From the NCBI GenBank assembly GCA_035610835.1, contig CM069446.1, positions 74,199,062 to 74,263,061 of the forward strand: DNA of 64,000 nucleotides. The letters are read 5' to 3'. The first letter of the stretch is position 1; each line of letters opens with the position of its first letter. Source of the stretch: Ophiura sarsii (lineage: Eukaryota > Echinodermata > Ophiuroidea > Amphilepidida > Ophiuridae). Shown piece after piece: positions 23,035 through 34,800 of this stretch. The position numbers and the translations under genes were made by a program. The notes below the pieces were generated by a model that was not told where the DNA came from, ran no database searches, and saw nothing but the letters and a program-made list of their open reading frames with translations.

Positions 23035-23614
23035 TTTAAAGGGCACAGGAAATGCAAATATAAGTAGTGTGATTTGAGTCAAGTCTACGAGGAGGGACAA
23101 GAAAGCATTCAATATTTTGTGTTATATCATGATAGGCCTAATTAATTTCAACCATGTGATAGTTTTTACTATCATTATGGCTGGACAAGAATGATGTGAT
23201 ATCATGATATAAAACAAATATTGAATGCCATTTGTTTGTGCAATAGTAACACTATATCACTCGGTCCAATTTGGATTATTCCATTACACTCGGCTTCGCC
23301 TCGTGCAATGGAAAAATCCAAATTTGACCTTGTGATATAGTTTTTACTATTACACGCTCAGGCATTAAATATTTGTATACTAGTTGATGATGACATCAAT
23401 TGTGGAACTATTGATAGCTTAGTGAGTACTATGAAAAGAAAATTCCAGGTGACTGGTTTGAATCTATTCATGATACTCACTGATAATCAATATACCACAA
23501 ATGATGTCATTTGTGGTGTGTTCATTTTTCTGGCCCTGTTTATTGGTAATGGAATGTCCCACACAGACTTAGACTTGGAGCAGGATTATCATCCCTTTTC
23601 CTGTGCCCTTTAAA
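23035..23614. mobile_element. MITE with TTTAAAGGGCACAGGAAA ends
   Basis: TTTAAAGGGCACAGGAAA on the left is mirrored by TTTTCCTGTGCCCTTTAAA on the right (580 bp). The interior holds two hairpins: GTTATATCATGATA / GATATCATGATATAA and TCCAATTTGGATT / AATCCAAATTTGA, the second flanked by a CTTCGCC loop. Confidence 0.75.
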
Positions 23615-23845
23615 CTTAATCAAATGATAGATAATTATTTCTTTAAGGAGAAAAATGTGAACAAACAACAACATAGTTTTGCTTTGTCCCTCACATAAAC
23701 CCGGCATGATGATATGAAGCCAATCATTTCAATTATTACGAACAAACGTTTTAATGTTCAAACTGGTGAAACTGGCCCAACTCATTTTATGACCTCTTTG
23801 TTTAAAATGGGCATGATTTTTAAATTAAAAAAATTATAAGCCCCA

Positions 23846-24835
23846 TACGAGGGTCATTCAATAAGTTCTACCTCCTACCTCATAACTTTGCTATTATACA
23901 AGCCAGTCGTATGAAATATTCCACAATTGAAGCTTTAAATCTCAGCTACAAAATCATTGTAGATTAGTCTGAATACTCATTGTATTTTTCTGAATATGCA
24001 GTAAAAACCAAACTTCCATTTAGTGCGACGGAAACGGGTAAAACACAGCCAAATGTCTTAAGTGCTATTCATTTGACCAATTCTAAGAGACAAAATGTAC
24101 CTATCGGTATCGGTCAATCACAACCGTTTTAAGGTACAAATATCTCTTAAACAGACTTTGAACATTACAAGTGACTGATTTCTTGGCAGAAAATGCCCTC
24201 TTATTAGCCAGAACCAGACCAGGACAGCCATTTATTTTAAACCTACCCTACAGAACTGCTGCAAAAGCCATATTTGCTTTTTAAAGGAACTAAGAGATCT
24301 TCATTATACAGGACTAAATGGATAGATTTCAAGTCTCTCGAAGAGATATTTTTCTATCACTGACTACCTGATTGACTATTCTAAATGGTGCATATAAGGA
24401 AAACTCATAAAGTTACTATCATGTTAAGATTTAACATTCGAGGCATCACTGTAGCTTGACTTGTAACGATGAACATTTGACTCGCAAAGTAATATTTACT
24501 TACAACCTGATTTATACATGATAGTATAGTAATTATATTGAGAAATAATCCATTGTTTTCTATTGTCAGTATTTAATTCGGGTGGTTATTATACCTTAGC
24601 ATACAATACGGAGAGAAAAAAAAACATATTTAGGGTAATTTTCTGTGTCCGTTGTCCAATCTCTCTCTGGCTTTGATTGCATCATGACAAAAGTGAAATA
24701 GGTATCAATTATCATTTACTATAAATGTGTAGCTATGATTCAGAGCTATAATCATGACAAATGTCATGAAGCTGACATTCATATTATTAGCGATGTTATG
24801 AGTGAGGAGGTAGAACTTATTGAATGACCCTCGTA
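23846..24835. mobile_element. Mariner-type MITE, ~990 bp
   Basis: TACGAGGGTCATTCAATAAG plus TTCTACCTCCT on the left and the exact inverse on the right, TA at both edges; the inverted repeats are ~40 bp. The tip is of the well-known mariner GAGGGTCATTCAATAAGT form. No transposase frame survives. Confidence 0.85.
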
Positions 24836-25583
24836 TGAGGGATTGAGGGCAAGGGTAATGTGCGGGATGACCATGGGTCCCATATGGGTTTTACAAGGGC
24901 CATAATGGGCTACGTTTGGGTAAACCTATCAGGGTCCCATAAAGGCTGACCATATGGGCCCCACATGGGTTACATGATCAGGGCAATTCCACACATGCGC
25001 ATGAGGTTGGTTATTGGTTTCGTAACACTTTGGATTGCATATATGTATTCATTTTATCAAATGATTATAGATCTGCAACATGAACCATTTCATAATTAAA
25101 TGGCAAGTAAGAATATTAATTCACAAAAAACTGTACACATGAACGATTTTTGGGGAGGAAAGCTAAATGATTAAATTGTTCTTCCAATTGCCAGTCATTT
25201 ATTCGTGTGGGAATGTAAATAATTCACTAAATACCAATTACAAGGGCAAGCCCATTTAAAACCCTGATGTGGGCCGGCCCATATGGGGCCCACAAAGTGG
25301 CCGAAAAGGGCCCACATGGGGCCATGCATACGTGTTGGCTGGGATAGTAACCAATTATATCATTTATGTTGCACTTAGGAAATATTATGCCACTCAAGCG
25401 GTTATTATTTTATTGGAGACATAAATGTAATTGTACATCAGTCTGTACGGGGAATTCCCCTAAGCATATTACCAACCGATATTTAAAAGACTTCTGTGAT
25501 TTTTAATATAGATAAGTTTTCATATTTACATTATGATTGGTTTAAACGGAGATATTAATGATTTACTCAGGTCAATCACTTTT
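24836..25583. other. Intergenic with CCCATATGGG-rich boxes
   Basis: Around 24870-25000 and 25240-25330 there are multiple variants of CCCATATGGG and GGGCCCACATGGG, some mutually inverted. They may be the ends of one ~500-bp element. No gene was seen. Confidence 0.4.
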
Positions 25584-25931
25584 AAGACACCCCGGGGGGG
25601 GGGGGGGGGTACTCAGATTTAGTTTGGTCAGGGGTGTGCCGCTGGAGATTCAAAACCCCTACCCATTTCTAAGGGTGATTTTGGAAAAATCGGTACCCAT
25701 TTTTAGGGGTTTTGCTTCATTTTAGACCAAATTTTCGCAGATTATCGGGAAAAAATACCTATTTTTTTTGCAAATTTTCGCGAAAATAGACCCATGTCTA
25801 AGGATTTTTCAGTTGAAAAGCCTACCCATGGCTAAGGATGTCTCATGAAAAAACGACCCACTGGATCTGGAGCGACACGTCCCCGTATGCCTTACATACG
25901 TGAGTACCCCCCCCCCCCCGGGAAGACACCC
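25584..25931. mobile_element. hAT-like MITE with poly-G termini
   Basis: AAGACACCC at 25584 and again at 25923 form a direct 8-9-bp target duplication. Between them the element starts CGGGGGG...GGTACTCA and ends TGAGTACCCCC...CGGG, inverted. An 8-bp duplication fits the hAT superfamily. The interior repeats ACCCATTT / ACCCATGT boxes. It shows that some G/C homopolymers here are transposon ends. Confidence 0.8.
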
Positions 25932-26019
25932 TCAAATTATCTCAAATATGCCCAGAAATTCAAGGTAAATACAAACTGGGATGCCATTTACATGATAAAT
26001 TCACCGTTTCAGATTGTTA

Positions 26020-26337
26020 TTAACACTTTCCACGCGGCAGGCGTCACAAAAATGTCAAAATGTCACAAAATGTTTCAAATTAAAAAATTTAAAAAAAGAA
26101 AAAAAAAAAAGGTTTAATACCCGTCGTATACGCCTATTATTTCTATATTTCAAATATGTCAACATTATTGAATTCCATTACCAGATTTGGAATCACCATG
26201 AGAAATGCATTATAATAAGTACAAACATTCCTGGTATTGGCTCAGTAATACTTGAGATAGACCATAAAAATTTGAGAAAGGTTTCTGAAAAATCTGTCTT
26301 GTATTGGTAAAACCAATAGAAGCGTGAGAAGTGTTAA
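26020..26337. mobile_element. piggyBac-like MITE abutting the TLR stop codon (copy 2)
   Basis: TTAA at 26020-26023 and 26334-26337; tips CACTTTCCACGCGGC and, worn, GAAGCGTGAGAAGTG. Its interior matches 15091-15333 in opposite orientation. The right-hand TTAA contains the TAA stop of the minus-strand TLR. Confidence 0.85.
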
Positions 26338-29159
26338 GTTTCATGACGTCGGTTTACAAGAGATGGTTTCTTCAATTCCTCTCTTAACCGCCTCCAAAAT
26401 AAGTCCTGTCCTATTTTATCGTGCGGCCACTTCAGACAAGTTTTCGTGCACAAAATTCTACGCAACAATATTGGGAGTTTACTGTCTGGAATCTCTGCCA
26501 GGAGAACCAGCACTAACACATCCCGACCTTCGTGGAACAAGCTTAGCTGAGCCGACTGCAGTTCGTAGTAACACCACTCACTTTCGACAAAGTTAGGTGA
26601 TAAGACCATTAACGTCTTGTGGCTTTGACCGACACCTTCCAAGATGGCTTCGAGAATGCACCCACCTAAGACGAAATCACGCGCGCCGATGCAAAGACGA
26701 AACTTGTCTGGATCTTCTCTTCTGGGTGCCGATGGAGAGTCTTCCATATTTGGCATCAATTCCTCGAACACCCATGTTTCGTCTTTTTCGTTGTATGACA
26801 CGAAAGCGTCGTACCTCGAATAGGCGCCTTCATCTCCAGCAGAACGTCCCGTTGGTGGCGGTATTTTTGATTTGAAGATCAAAAAGTGGACGTATCGCAG
26901 ATGCCAGTGGTACTTCACACATAGGAATATGGTCAAGCATGTAACGAGAAAGACTGCAACACCGACAGCTACATAAACTCCTATTCTGAGAGGTCTTGGC
27001 TGACAGTTTCGAAGGGGCACCTCGGTTATGACCATTCCTTGCGTAGCGTTTGGCGCGGAGCAAACATAGTCTGGAAAAGACTCCACTAGAATCACGACAT
27101 CGTTGTGAATCCAGTCTTGGATCGGTTGAAGACTACAGGAGCACAAATAGGGATTCCCACTCAAATCGAGTTTGAGCAACGTAGAACGCTTCGATGAGGC
27201 GGAGGTCAAATTCACACGGGTATCAGACAACGACCGAAAGAAAGAATCTGGTATTTCGGCAATGTTGTTGTAAGCAATATTCAGATCTTGCAAGGATAGA
27301 AGTGTGAATACAAGATCTATAGTGCCATGTACAGTTTTAATCCGGTTTCCTTGTAGATTTAGATACTGTAACTGATTTAAATGATCAAATGTTCCTGAAG
27401 GAATCATCTCAATTGTGTTGTAACTTAGATCCAGCACATTTATTTGTGGGGAACGCGCAAAGGTGGAATCGTTGAGATACGTCAGACGATTGTGACTCAA
27501 GTTAAGTTCCTGTAGCGCTGGAAAATCCATCTGTAGCCATTCCCTGTGGAAACTTTCCGAAGTGATATCTCCATATGATAGGTCGATTTGCCGCAGATTG
27601 GTGCAGGAGTGGATCGACATCACGGCGTAGAAAGTCGAGCGAAATTCGACGTTCTCAAGTTTTGGCGCAAGAACCGCGAACTCCGTATCGATAAGCAATT
27701 CGATGTTGATGTTTGCATATTGCAGAGTGGTCAGCGAAGGGGAAAGGGGATGTCCATCCCACGGTGGAAGGGAGTCAAAACGATTTCCACTCAGTTTAAC
27801 TCGGTCAAATTGGCAACGTCTGCTGGTGAATAGGGTTCGTAGAGATAATCTATGGCGTTCCATTCTAGGTTCAGATGCGTCAGATGCGGCACTGCTTGCA
27901 GTACCTCCGGTAGCCACACTCCCGTAATGTAATAATTGTTGGCGAGATTAAGAACGCGAAGAGATGGACCCAGTGTTTCAAGTGCGTCATATGGTTCGTC
28001 CAACTGGTTGTGAGAAAGATTGAGTTCCTCCAAGAACGGCATCCCGACAAACACGTCTTCGTATAAGGCATAACAACAAGTTCCAACTAAGATCTAGTTT
28101 CCTCAGTGAAGGCACCCAGACGAATGCTTCGCCTTCAATGTCTTCTAAACCGAAATGAGTAATTGACAATGAGTTCAACGAGGGAACATTTTCCAAAGCA
28201 GCCAACGCATTAGCAGATAACTCGTCTTGTGATTTCATGAAGAGTTGCTTTCCCCGGAAAGCTGGAGTGTTTCAACCGCTGAGTCTTTCAAAGATGCAAG
28301 TGCGTCGAACACGCGAAACCGACCCCATCAATCCTCAGACCGCTCAGATCACGCAGTGGTTCGAAACGTTATCTTCTACGCGATATACTTCCGGTGCATC
28401 AATTACTAAATCAGTGATCGGTACATCAACAAAGTTGCTGAAGACATCGTTAGGAATCGTCAAATTGGGCGAGGTACTTGAGAGAGTAATTTTCTTCAAG
28501 TTCTTCAAGTGTTGGAAATGACTGTCAAATACAGTTCCCTTTAATTCAATCAGTGTTATATCCAGCGAACGCAGAGCATGTAGGGGAGACAGTGCTTTCC
28601 CTGGTGCTTCAGTAAATTGGTTAAATCCAAGTGATAAAATGTTGAGGCTGACGAGGTCCTGAAATATAACATCTGGAAGCATTGCGAGTTCATTGTATGA
28701 TAGATCAAGCGACCGCAAGTTGGTAAGACCTTTAAATGAATCTGCGTCCAAAAACGTCAATCGATTATGAGACAATGACAGATAAGTTAAAGACACCATT
28801 TCATCAAACGGCGCCCCAGTTATGTTGGCCAACACATTTCTCGACAGATCCAGACAAACTAAATATTTCTGTGTCGAAAAATCATCCTTGGTCAAAATGC
28901 TAATCCTGTTGTCGGAAAAGTTTGCCGACGTAAGGGCAACAGTCGGACTAAGATCTGCTGGAACCCATGTTAGTCGTCGGCCTCGACAGTCAAGTTGATC
29001 TTTGTTGAAGACTTTGCACGGTAGTTGAGAGTTTGATGCAGTAATAGTGCATGCAACACATGAGAAGATAAAGAAACATATGACAATTAAACGTGATAAA
29101 CCGGTATCGTCAGGCGTTGTGGTGGATGTTGTTGCCATCAAGGGGGCAGACGACATCAT
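26334..29159 (-). CDS. Toll-like receptor (LRR-TM-TIR), reading frame interrupted
   Basis: Intronless pattern-recognition receptor, expected at a membrane and signalling through its cytoplasmic TIR domain. I start at ATG 29157-29159; an in-frame stop lies upstream with no earlier ATG. In order: hydrophobic signal (LIVICFFIFSCVACTITA), an N-terminal cap with CKVF...LDCRGRRLTWVP, about eight leucine-rich repeats (frame open to 28344), a broken central LRR region (~27800-28375), further LRRs with LxxLNLSHN / LDLSYN patterns, a C-terminal cap (CSCSLQPIQDWI...C...C), a transmembrane helix (VAVGVAVFLVTCLTIFLCV, ~26900-26990) and TIR (~26380-26823) with box 1 YDAFVSY, box 2 RDFVLGG and box 3 FW. The single cysteine cap before the membrane fits the vertebrate-type TLR class. 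Full span is ~940 codons, normal for the family. Box 2 lacks the usual BB-loop proline (Leu instead). Either a young pseudogene or homopolymer sequence error. Confidence 0.85.
27800..28375 (-). pseudogene. Frameshift cluster in the TLR ectodomain
   Basis: LRR sequence continues through this stretch but changes frame about five times, near 28370, 28312, 28255, 28085 and 27805. Fragments such as RFEPLRDLSGLRIDGVGF, VFDALASLKDS, KSQDELSANALAALENVPSL and FVGMPFLEELNLSHNQLDEP are in successive frames. Four shifts behave as single-base losses and one as a gain, so the net frame is restored. Two of the losses are at a G run and an A run. Confidence 0.75.
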
Positions 29160-29736
29160 TGTCAATGTTTGTTTTCGTCGCGCTTCGCGCTCAATCACGG
29201 CAGACAATATGTTCTATACAATTTCTGGGTTTCCCAGTTCCCTGCAAACCTCATGCACGCGAAAGCAAGCAAACTTTCAAACACTATAATATCATGATCA
29301 TACATAATTATTTGTGAGATTATTATTTCTCACAACAGTAAATAAGCATGATCATACGTATAGAATTTGATTCAAAGAGAGCTATCAAGATATCGGTGTA
29401 TATAAAATGCCTGAATTGTTGTACAGATTTTGGTGATTATAGTCAAAATAGTACAACATTAATATCTGTAATATATACCACGTCACAGAACTTCCAATGT
29501 TATATATCACGATCACAACGTGTCCAGCAATAGTCTCTGCGGCTGTATCTCTGCACATCAAGATACCAACGCGACGTTTTGCAATCATGAACTTGAGTCG
29601 ATGACGTCACTTATTTTGCCACAGGTACTACTGCAACCATAGGAATATTTATTATGATAATAGTCCGTGATCTTTTGTACCACTCGGATACATATCAACC
29701 AATCATGTGACCACTTCCCTGAATATGACACTATTG

Positions 29737-29774
<38 letters not shown>

Positions 29775-30429
29775 TGATATTGGTAGAAATGATTGTGCCT
29801 TTCTCGGAGTAACGAGCAATCAATGCAAAGTTGGCAGATTGTCTTACGACTAAGATTAGTGTTTGTGCCTAGGCCTACCTTAAGTCATAATGCTAAATAT
29901 ATTAATCAAAAATGTGTATGCACTTTGCCGAAACAAAATGTCAATTAGGGGGCGGCCTACATAACATTGGTTACAAGCTGAAGTTTAGTGTAGTACTGAT
30001 GATAGTTCTATATGATAAGGTAAACATTTCTATCACACATAGAAACATTTATATATAGCTATACCTAACCACCGTTTCTCCCTTTTCAGTTAAAACTGGT
30101 ATGTTACAGATCCTGAATAAAGTTGATCTGCTTGGGCCCCAGTGTCAAAATTTAAAAACAAAACTCACGAAAATGTGCATTAAAAATCCGAGGAAATGTT
30201 ATGGATATTCATTTCTCCAATAGTGATGTGAGAACGCACATCCATTTCTGCCAATTAAAGACAGAAACCGAGTACCCCCTCCCCCGGTTGTTGCCATAAT
30301 GACACATGTACGTCACCAAGGCTAAGTGCATTGTTTTAACCGCGTGAACGTATATGATAACGAAACTTTATTTCGGGAATAGAAGGTTTTCTTAACAAAA
30401 GCACGTGCGTGTGTCTCACTTTCAGGTTG
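29160..30429. other. TLR upstream region and intergenic DNA
   Basis: No TATA box or core promoter could be assigned. It includes a 32-base G run (29742-29773). Nothing else coding was seen. Confidence 0.35.
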
Positions 30430-30955
30430 TTAGACAGTGTGTCCCCAAAAAAAACCGGGTCCAAAAACTGGAGAGCTTATAACTTAAAGGGGCATTTAGA
30501 GATGTGGTGGAGGCAGCGCCCTCAATTACTAAAATATATGATAAAAACTGGGAATTGTATATTTTTACAATTGTATTACATGTATGAACTTACACCTATA
30601 AGGATTAAGACAAATCAGCCCTCTGTGTACAACAAAACGTCGATTCAAAAATGCTGGTAGAGCCGCAACCAGCATTTTACATGGTTAAGGGTGGTATTCC
30701 AACATATTTAAAACATTGTTTTAATCAAGTTTTGCTGGGGGTTGTTTGAGTAGAAACAACAATAATGGCAATTTTTAATGTTCATCTTGAATTCTGAAGC
30801 AAATTAATTAAAAATTAAGAAATTCAACATGACATTGTCATGATTGTGTCCCTTTAAAAGGTAGAAAACACCCGCTTGATATTTAGGGAAAGGAAAGTGC
30901 TTCGACTTTAATTAGTGAAATTGTCAGACTAATCCGATGTCAACTTTTAGAAATG
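30430..30955 (+). repeat. Paralogous segment (copy 2) interrupted by a different MITE
   Basis: GTCCAAAAACTGGAGAGCTT before, and GTCAGACTAATCCGATGTCA after, resemble 17745-17800 and 18380-18405. The interruption is 30483-30859. Confidence 0.65.
30483..30859. mobile_element. MITE with CTTAAAGGGGCATT ends (copy 1)
   Basis: Left CTTAAAGGGGCATTTAGAGA, then GCGCCCTCAATT; right ...GTGTCCCTTTAAAAG. The left ~60 bp match the element at 62696-63044. Confidence 0.65.
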
Positions 30956-31424
30956 CATAGATTTGAATAGATCGTGGCCAGAATCCGTTTGTTCCGATTT
31001 TAGCAATAATCCCCTTGCGTTGAATTGCATCTGTGCGTTGTGTGCAAGTTTTCCCTGCATGGAGTTTTGGTCAATAGCCCTTCCGCATTGTTTTAGTTTG
31101 CTTTTTTCTCTTCGCTTCTTTTCATATTTGTTTACCATCATCACGGCGCCGTGATCTATATGAAATGGCGCCCTATAAATGCCTTGTATGTATGTATGTA
31201 TGTATGTTAAACCAAAGATTTTCTAGTACAGGGATTATGATCTCTATTGAAATGTCAAATAAGAACTGATACGAGGTGTGTTTCATAATACCTTTATGAC
31301 ATGGTATGTTTGAATAGAGCGGTGATTAATATGGGCATTGGTAGTCTCTTCTTGCGACAACAACATGTGGCTGTTGTAACACAAAACTAACGTTAAAAAC
31401 GAGATGGCACGGTGAAAGTGCAAA

Positions 31425-32857
31425 TACAGGCTGTCCCAAAATGATTAGTACCCATCGATGTCCAAAGTTCAATAATTTTTGTCATCATCAAAATCGATGG
31501 GATTAGGTCCGTTGTTTTAACATCATCTTTGTCAAACTATACTATTTCATTAGAATTTTAGATCATGAATATCGGATTTATCAAACTCAAGATATGTAAA
31601 ACATGGTGATTTCACCTTTTTGACAAAGTGCAAAAATGTGTGTGCTATTACAGCTTGTTAGAAAGAAACTGTGTACATTCTCATAATCTCTTGTCTACTC
31701 ATTATAATCTTCTGTGTCTTTCTGTTGTAACTGTTATTAGTTACGGGCGTTCAAATCATTAATAATTCAATTTAAAGGTAGATGACCCGATCACATTTTC
31801 GTAACACAGAATTATTTCAAACATACGGAGATTTTCATATCATATGAAAGCTCGTATTTTTCTCATCATCATACTGAAATTTGACGGCCTAAATCGGTAT
31901 AATTACGGAGAAATTGATGAAATAACGTCGAATTACCGCGAATGTTGGTAACCACCGATATAGCCTATAGTTTGTGTACTACTCAATGGGTACAGTTCTC
32001 AGCATCTTGTGCGTCTAAAATAAGAACCATTAGAGCTATGCAACTCAAACTTTGGAACACGTGTTTTTTAAGGATGACCTTTCATGTAGAATAGAAAACT
32101 TCAAGTTGAAAATCGGAACATCTACCTTTAACGGGTAAAAGAAGTTTGTCACACTTGAGTGACCCTATGCATTGTTTTATTGTGTTTAGGGACTTCTAAA
32201 TGAAGTGGTATTTGGTGAATCACCAGTGGCTTAGATTTTATTTTTACATTGGAGAATGGATTTCGTAAGGTTAAACACTAAGGGACATTTTTACTAAGTT
32301 TGTAGGAAATTGCATCCCCAATATGAAAAACAAGTTTAAGAGCCACTGCTAATTACCCATGACCACGTCTTTACCTGTTTAAATGTCCCTCAAGCATGTC
32401 AAGTTTAGCCTCAAAACTAGCTCATTATAGATGCAAAGCTTGGGGTCGCTCATGCGTGACGATCCATTTTTACTCTTCAAATTGAATCAAAATGAAGAAG
32501 TATTAATGGTTTGAACAACAATATGATACAACAGCAGTTTAAAATAGAAAGGAACCAAAGATATTAGCAGGCAAGAGATTAAGAAAATGTATTAGTTTCT
32601 TTCAAACAAGCTGTTTAAAAACACCTTTTTTTTTGCACTTTGCCAAAAAGGTGAACTCCCCATGTCTTACGCAATAGAGTGCAACTTCTTTAAAATAATC
32701 CCGATATTCATGATCTAAAATGCTAATGAGGGTAAGGGTACAGTATAGCAAATATGATTTAAAAAAACCCGGATCTAATCTCATTGATTTTGATGATGAA
32801 AACATTTTTTTGAAATCTGGGCATCGATGGGTACTAATCATATTGGGACAGCCTGTA
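31425..32857. mobile_element. Mariner-type MITE, ~1.43 kb
   Basis: TACAGGCTGTCCCAAAATGA plus TTAGTACCCATCGATG on the left, inverse on the right, TA at both edges. Inner arms are also complementary (e.g. TTAGAATTTTAGATCATGAA near 31550 and TTCATGATCTAAAATGC near 32707). No transposase frame. Confidence 0.8.
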
Positions 32858-33204
32858 CTTCTAACAATTTCAACATAATTAAAAATTATCACATACGTTC
32901 ATCGTGTCCGACTGATTTTACTATGTGTGATAATTGTACAAAACTTCTCCACCCATTGTTTTTATAGAACTAAACTCGAACCCTCGCGCACAATGGATAA
33001 TTTGTACATATTGTTCAGATCGATACTTATAGATGCAATCGTTCAGGGATCGAGAGTCGAGTGAATATTTATTGATGATTTGTTGTTGAGTTATTTCATG
33101 ACAGGGCTAAATACTACACTTTCTTTATCTTGGTCCGAAACACACATTAGCTTCAAACGACTTGGCGCACATAAGTCTCTCTGTACTAGAAATTCATTGG
33201 TCAA

Positions 33205-34800
33205 ACTAAATGCATAAATGCTTTTAATGAGTGAATGCCATCTTTTAGTAGACAGCATCATCAGGATTAAGTGCTCTTAATGATTGAATGCTATCTTCAG
33301 TAGACAGCATCATCAGGAATAAGTGTTCTTAATGAGTGAATGATATCTTCAGTAGACAGCATCATCAGGAATAATTGTTCTTAATGAGTGAATGCCATCT
33401 TTAGTAGTCAGCATCATCAGGAATAATTGTTCTTAATTTGTGACAGCATCATCAGGAATCAGTGCTCTTAATGAGTGAGTGCTATCTTCAGTAGACAGCA
33501 TCGTCAGGAATAAGTGCTCTTAATGAGTGAATGCTATCTTCAGTAGACAGTATCATCAGGAATCAGTGCTCTTAATGAGTGAATGATATCTTCAGTAGAC
33601 AGCATCATCAGGAATAGGTGCTCTTAATGAGTGAATGCTATCTTCAGTAGACAGCATCGTCAGGAATAATTGTTCTTAATGAGTGAATGCCATCTTCAGT
33701 AGACAGCATCATCAGGAATAAGTGTTCTTAATTTGTGACAGCATCATCAGGAATAAGTGCTCTTAATGTGTGAATGCTATCTTCAGTGGACAGTATCATC
33801 AGGAATAAGTGTTCTTAATCAGTGAATGCTATCTTCAGTAGACAGCATCATCAGGAATAAGTGCTCGTAATGAGTGAATGATATCTTATGTATCTTATGT
33901 AGACAGCATGATTAGGAATAAGTGATCTTAATGAGTGAATGCTATCTTCAGTGGACAGTATCATCAGGAATAAGTGTTCTTAATGAGTGAATGTTATCTT
34001 CAGTAGACAGCATCATCAGGAATAAGTGCTTTTAATGAGTGAATGCTATCTTCAGTAGACAGTATCGTCAGGAATAAGTGTTCTTAATGAGTGAATGTTA
34101 TCTTCAGTAGACAACATCATCAAGAATAATTGTTCTTAATGAGTGAATGCCATCTTCAGTAGACAGCATCATCAGGAATAAGTGCTCTTAATGAGTGAAT
34201 GTTATCTTATGTATCTTATGTAGACAGCATGATCAGGAATAAGTGATCTTAATGAGTGAATGCTATCTTCAGTAGACAGCATCGTCAGGAATAAGTGTTC
34301 TTAATGAGTGAATGTTATCTTCAGTAGACAACATCATCAAGAATAATTGTTCTTAATGAGTGAATGCCATCTTTAGTAGACAGCATCATCAGGAATAAGT
34401 GTTCTTAATTTGTGACAGCATCATCAGGAATAAGTGCTCTTAATGTGTGAATGCTATCTTCAGTGGACAGCATCGTCAGGAATAAGTGTTCTTAATCAGT
34501 GAATGTTATCTTCAGTAGACAACATCATCAAGAATAATTGTTCTTAATGAGTGAATGCCATCTTCAGTAGACAGCATCATCAGGAATAAGTGTTCTTAAT
34601 TTGTGACAGCATCATCAGGAATAAGTGCTCTTAATGATTGAATGCTATCTTCAGTGGACAGTATCATCAGGAATAAGTGTTCTTAATGATTGAATGCCAT
34701 CTTCAGTAGACAGCATGATCAGGAATAAGTGCTCTTAATGAGTGAATGCTATCTTCAGTAGACAGCATGATCAGGAATAAGTGATCTTAATGAGTGAATT
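33205..34800 (+). repeat. 52-bp minisatellite, about 30 units
   Basis: Unit: AGTGCTCTTAATGAGTGAAT, GCTATCTTCAGTAGACAGCA, TCATCAGGAATA. Variants include a shortened TTAATTTGTGACAGCATC unit (33434, 33731, 34407, 34598) and a TATCTTATGTATCTTATGTA insert (33883, 34203), which recur in the same order, so there is higher-order duplication. Remnants are seen at 35410-35500. Confidence 0.95.

Noticed and set aside
26324..27927. Plus-strand frames across the TLR
   Set aside because: Shadows of the minus-strand LRR/TIR coding sequence.
31425..32857. Mariner transposase gene
   Set aside because: Size is right for an autonomous element, but no frame with transposase motifs was found in either strand.
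33205..34800. CRISPR-like array
   Set aside because: No constant repeat with unique spacers; the whole 52-bp unit repeats and the genome is eukaryotic.
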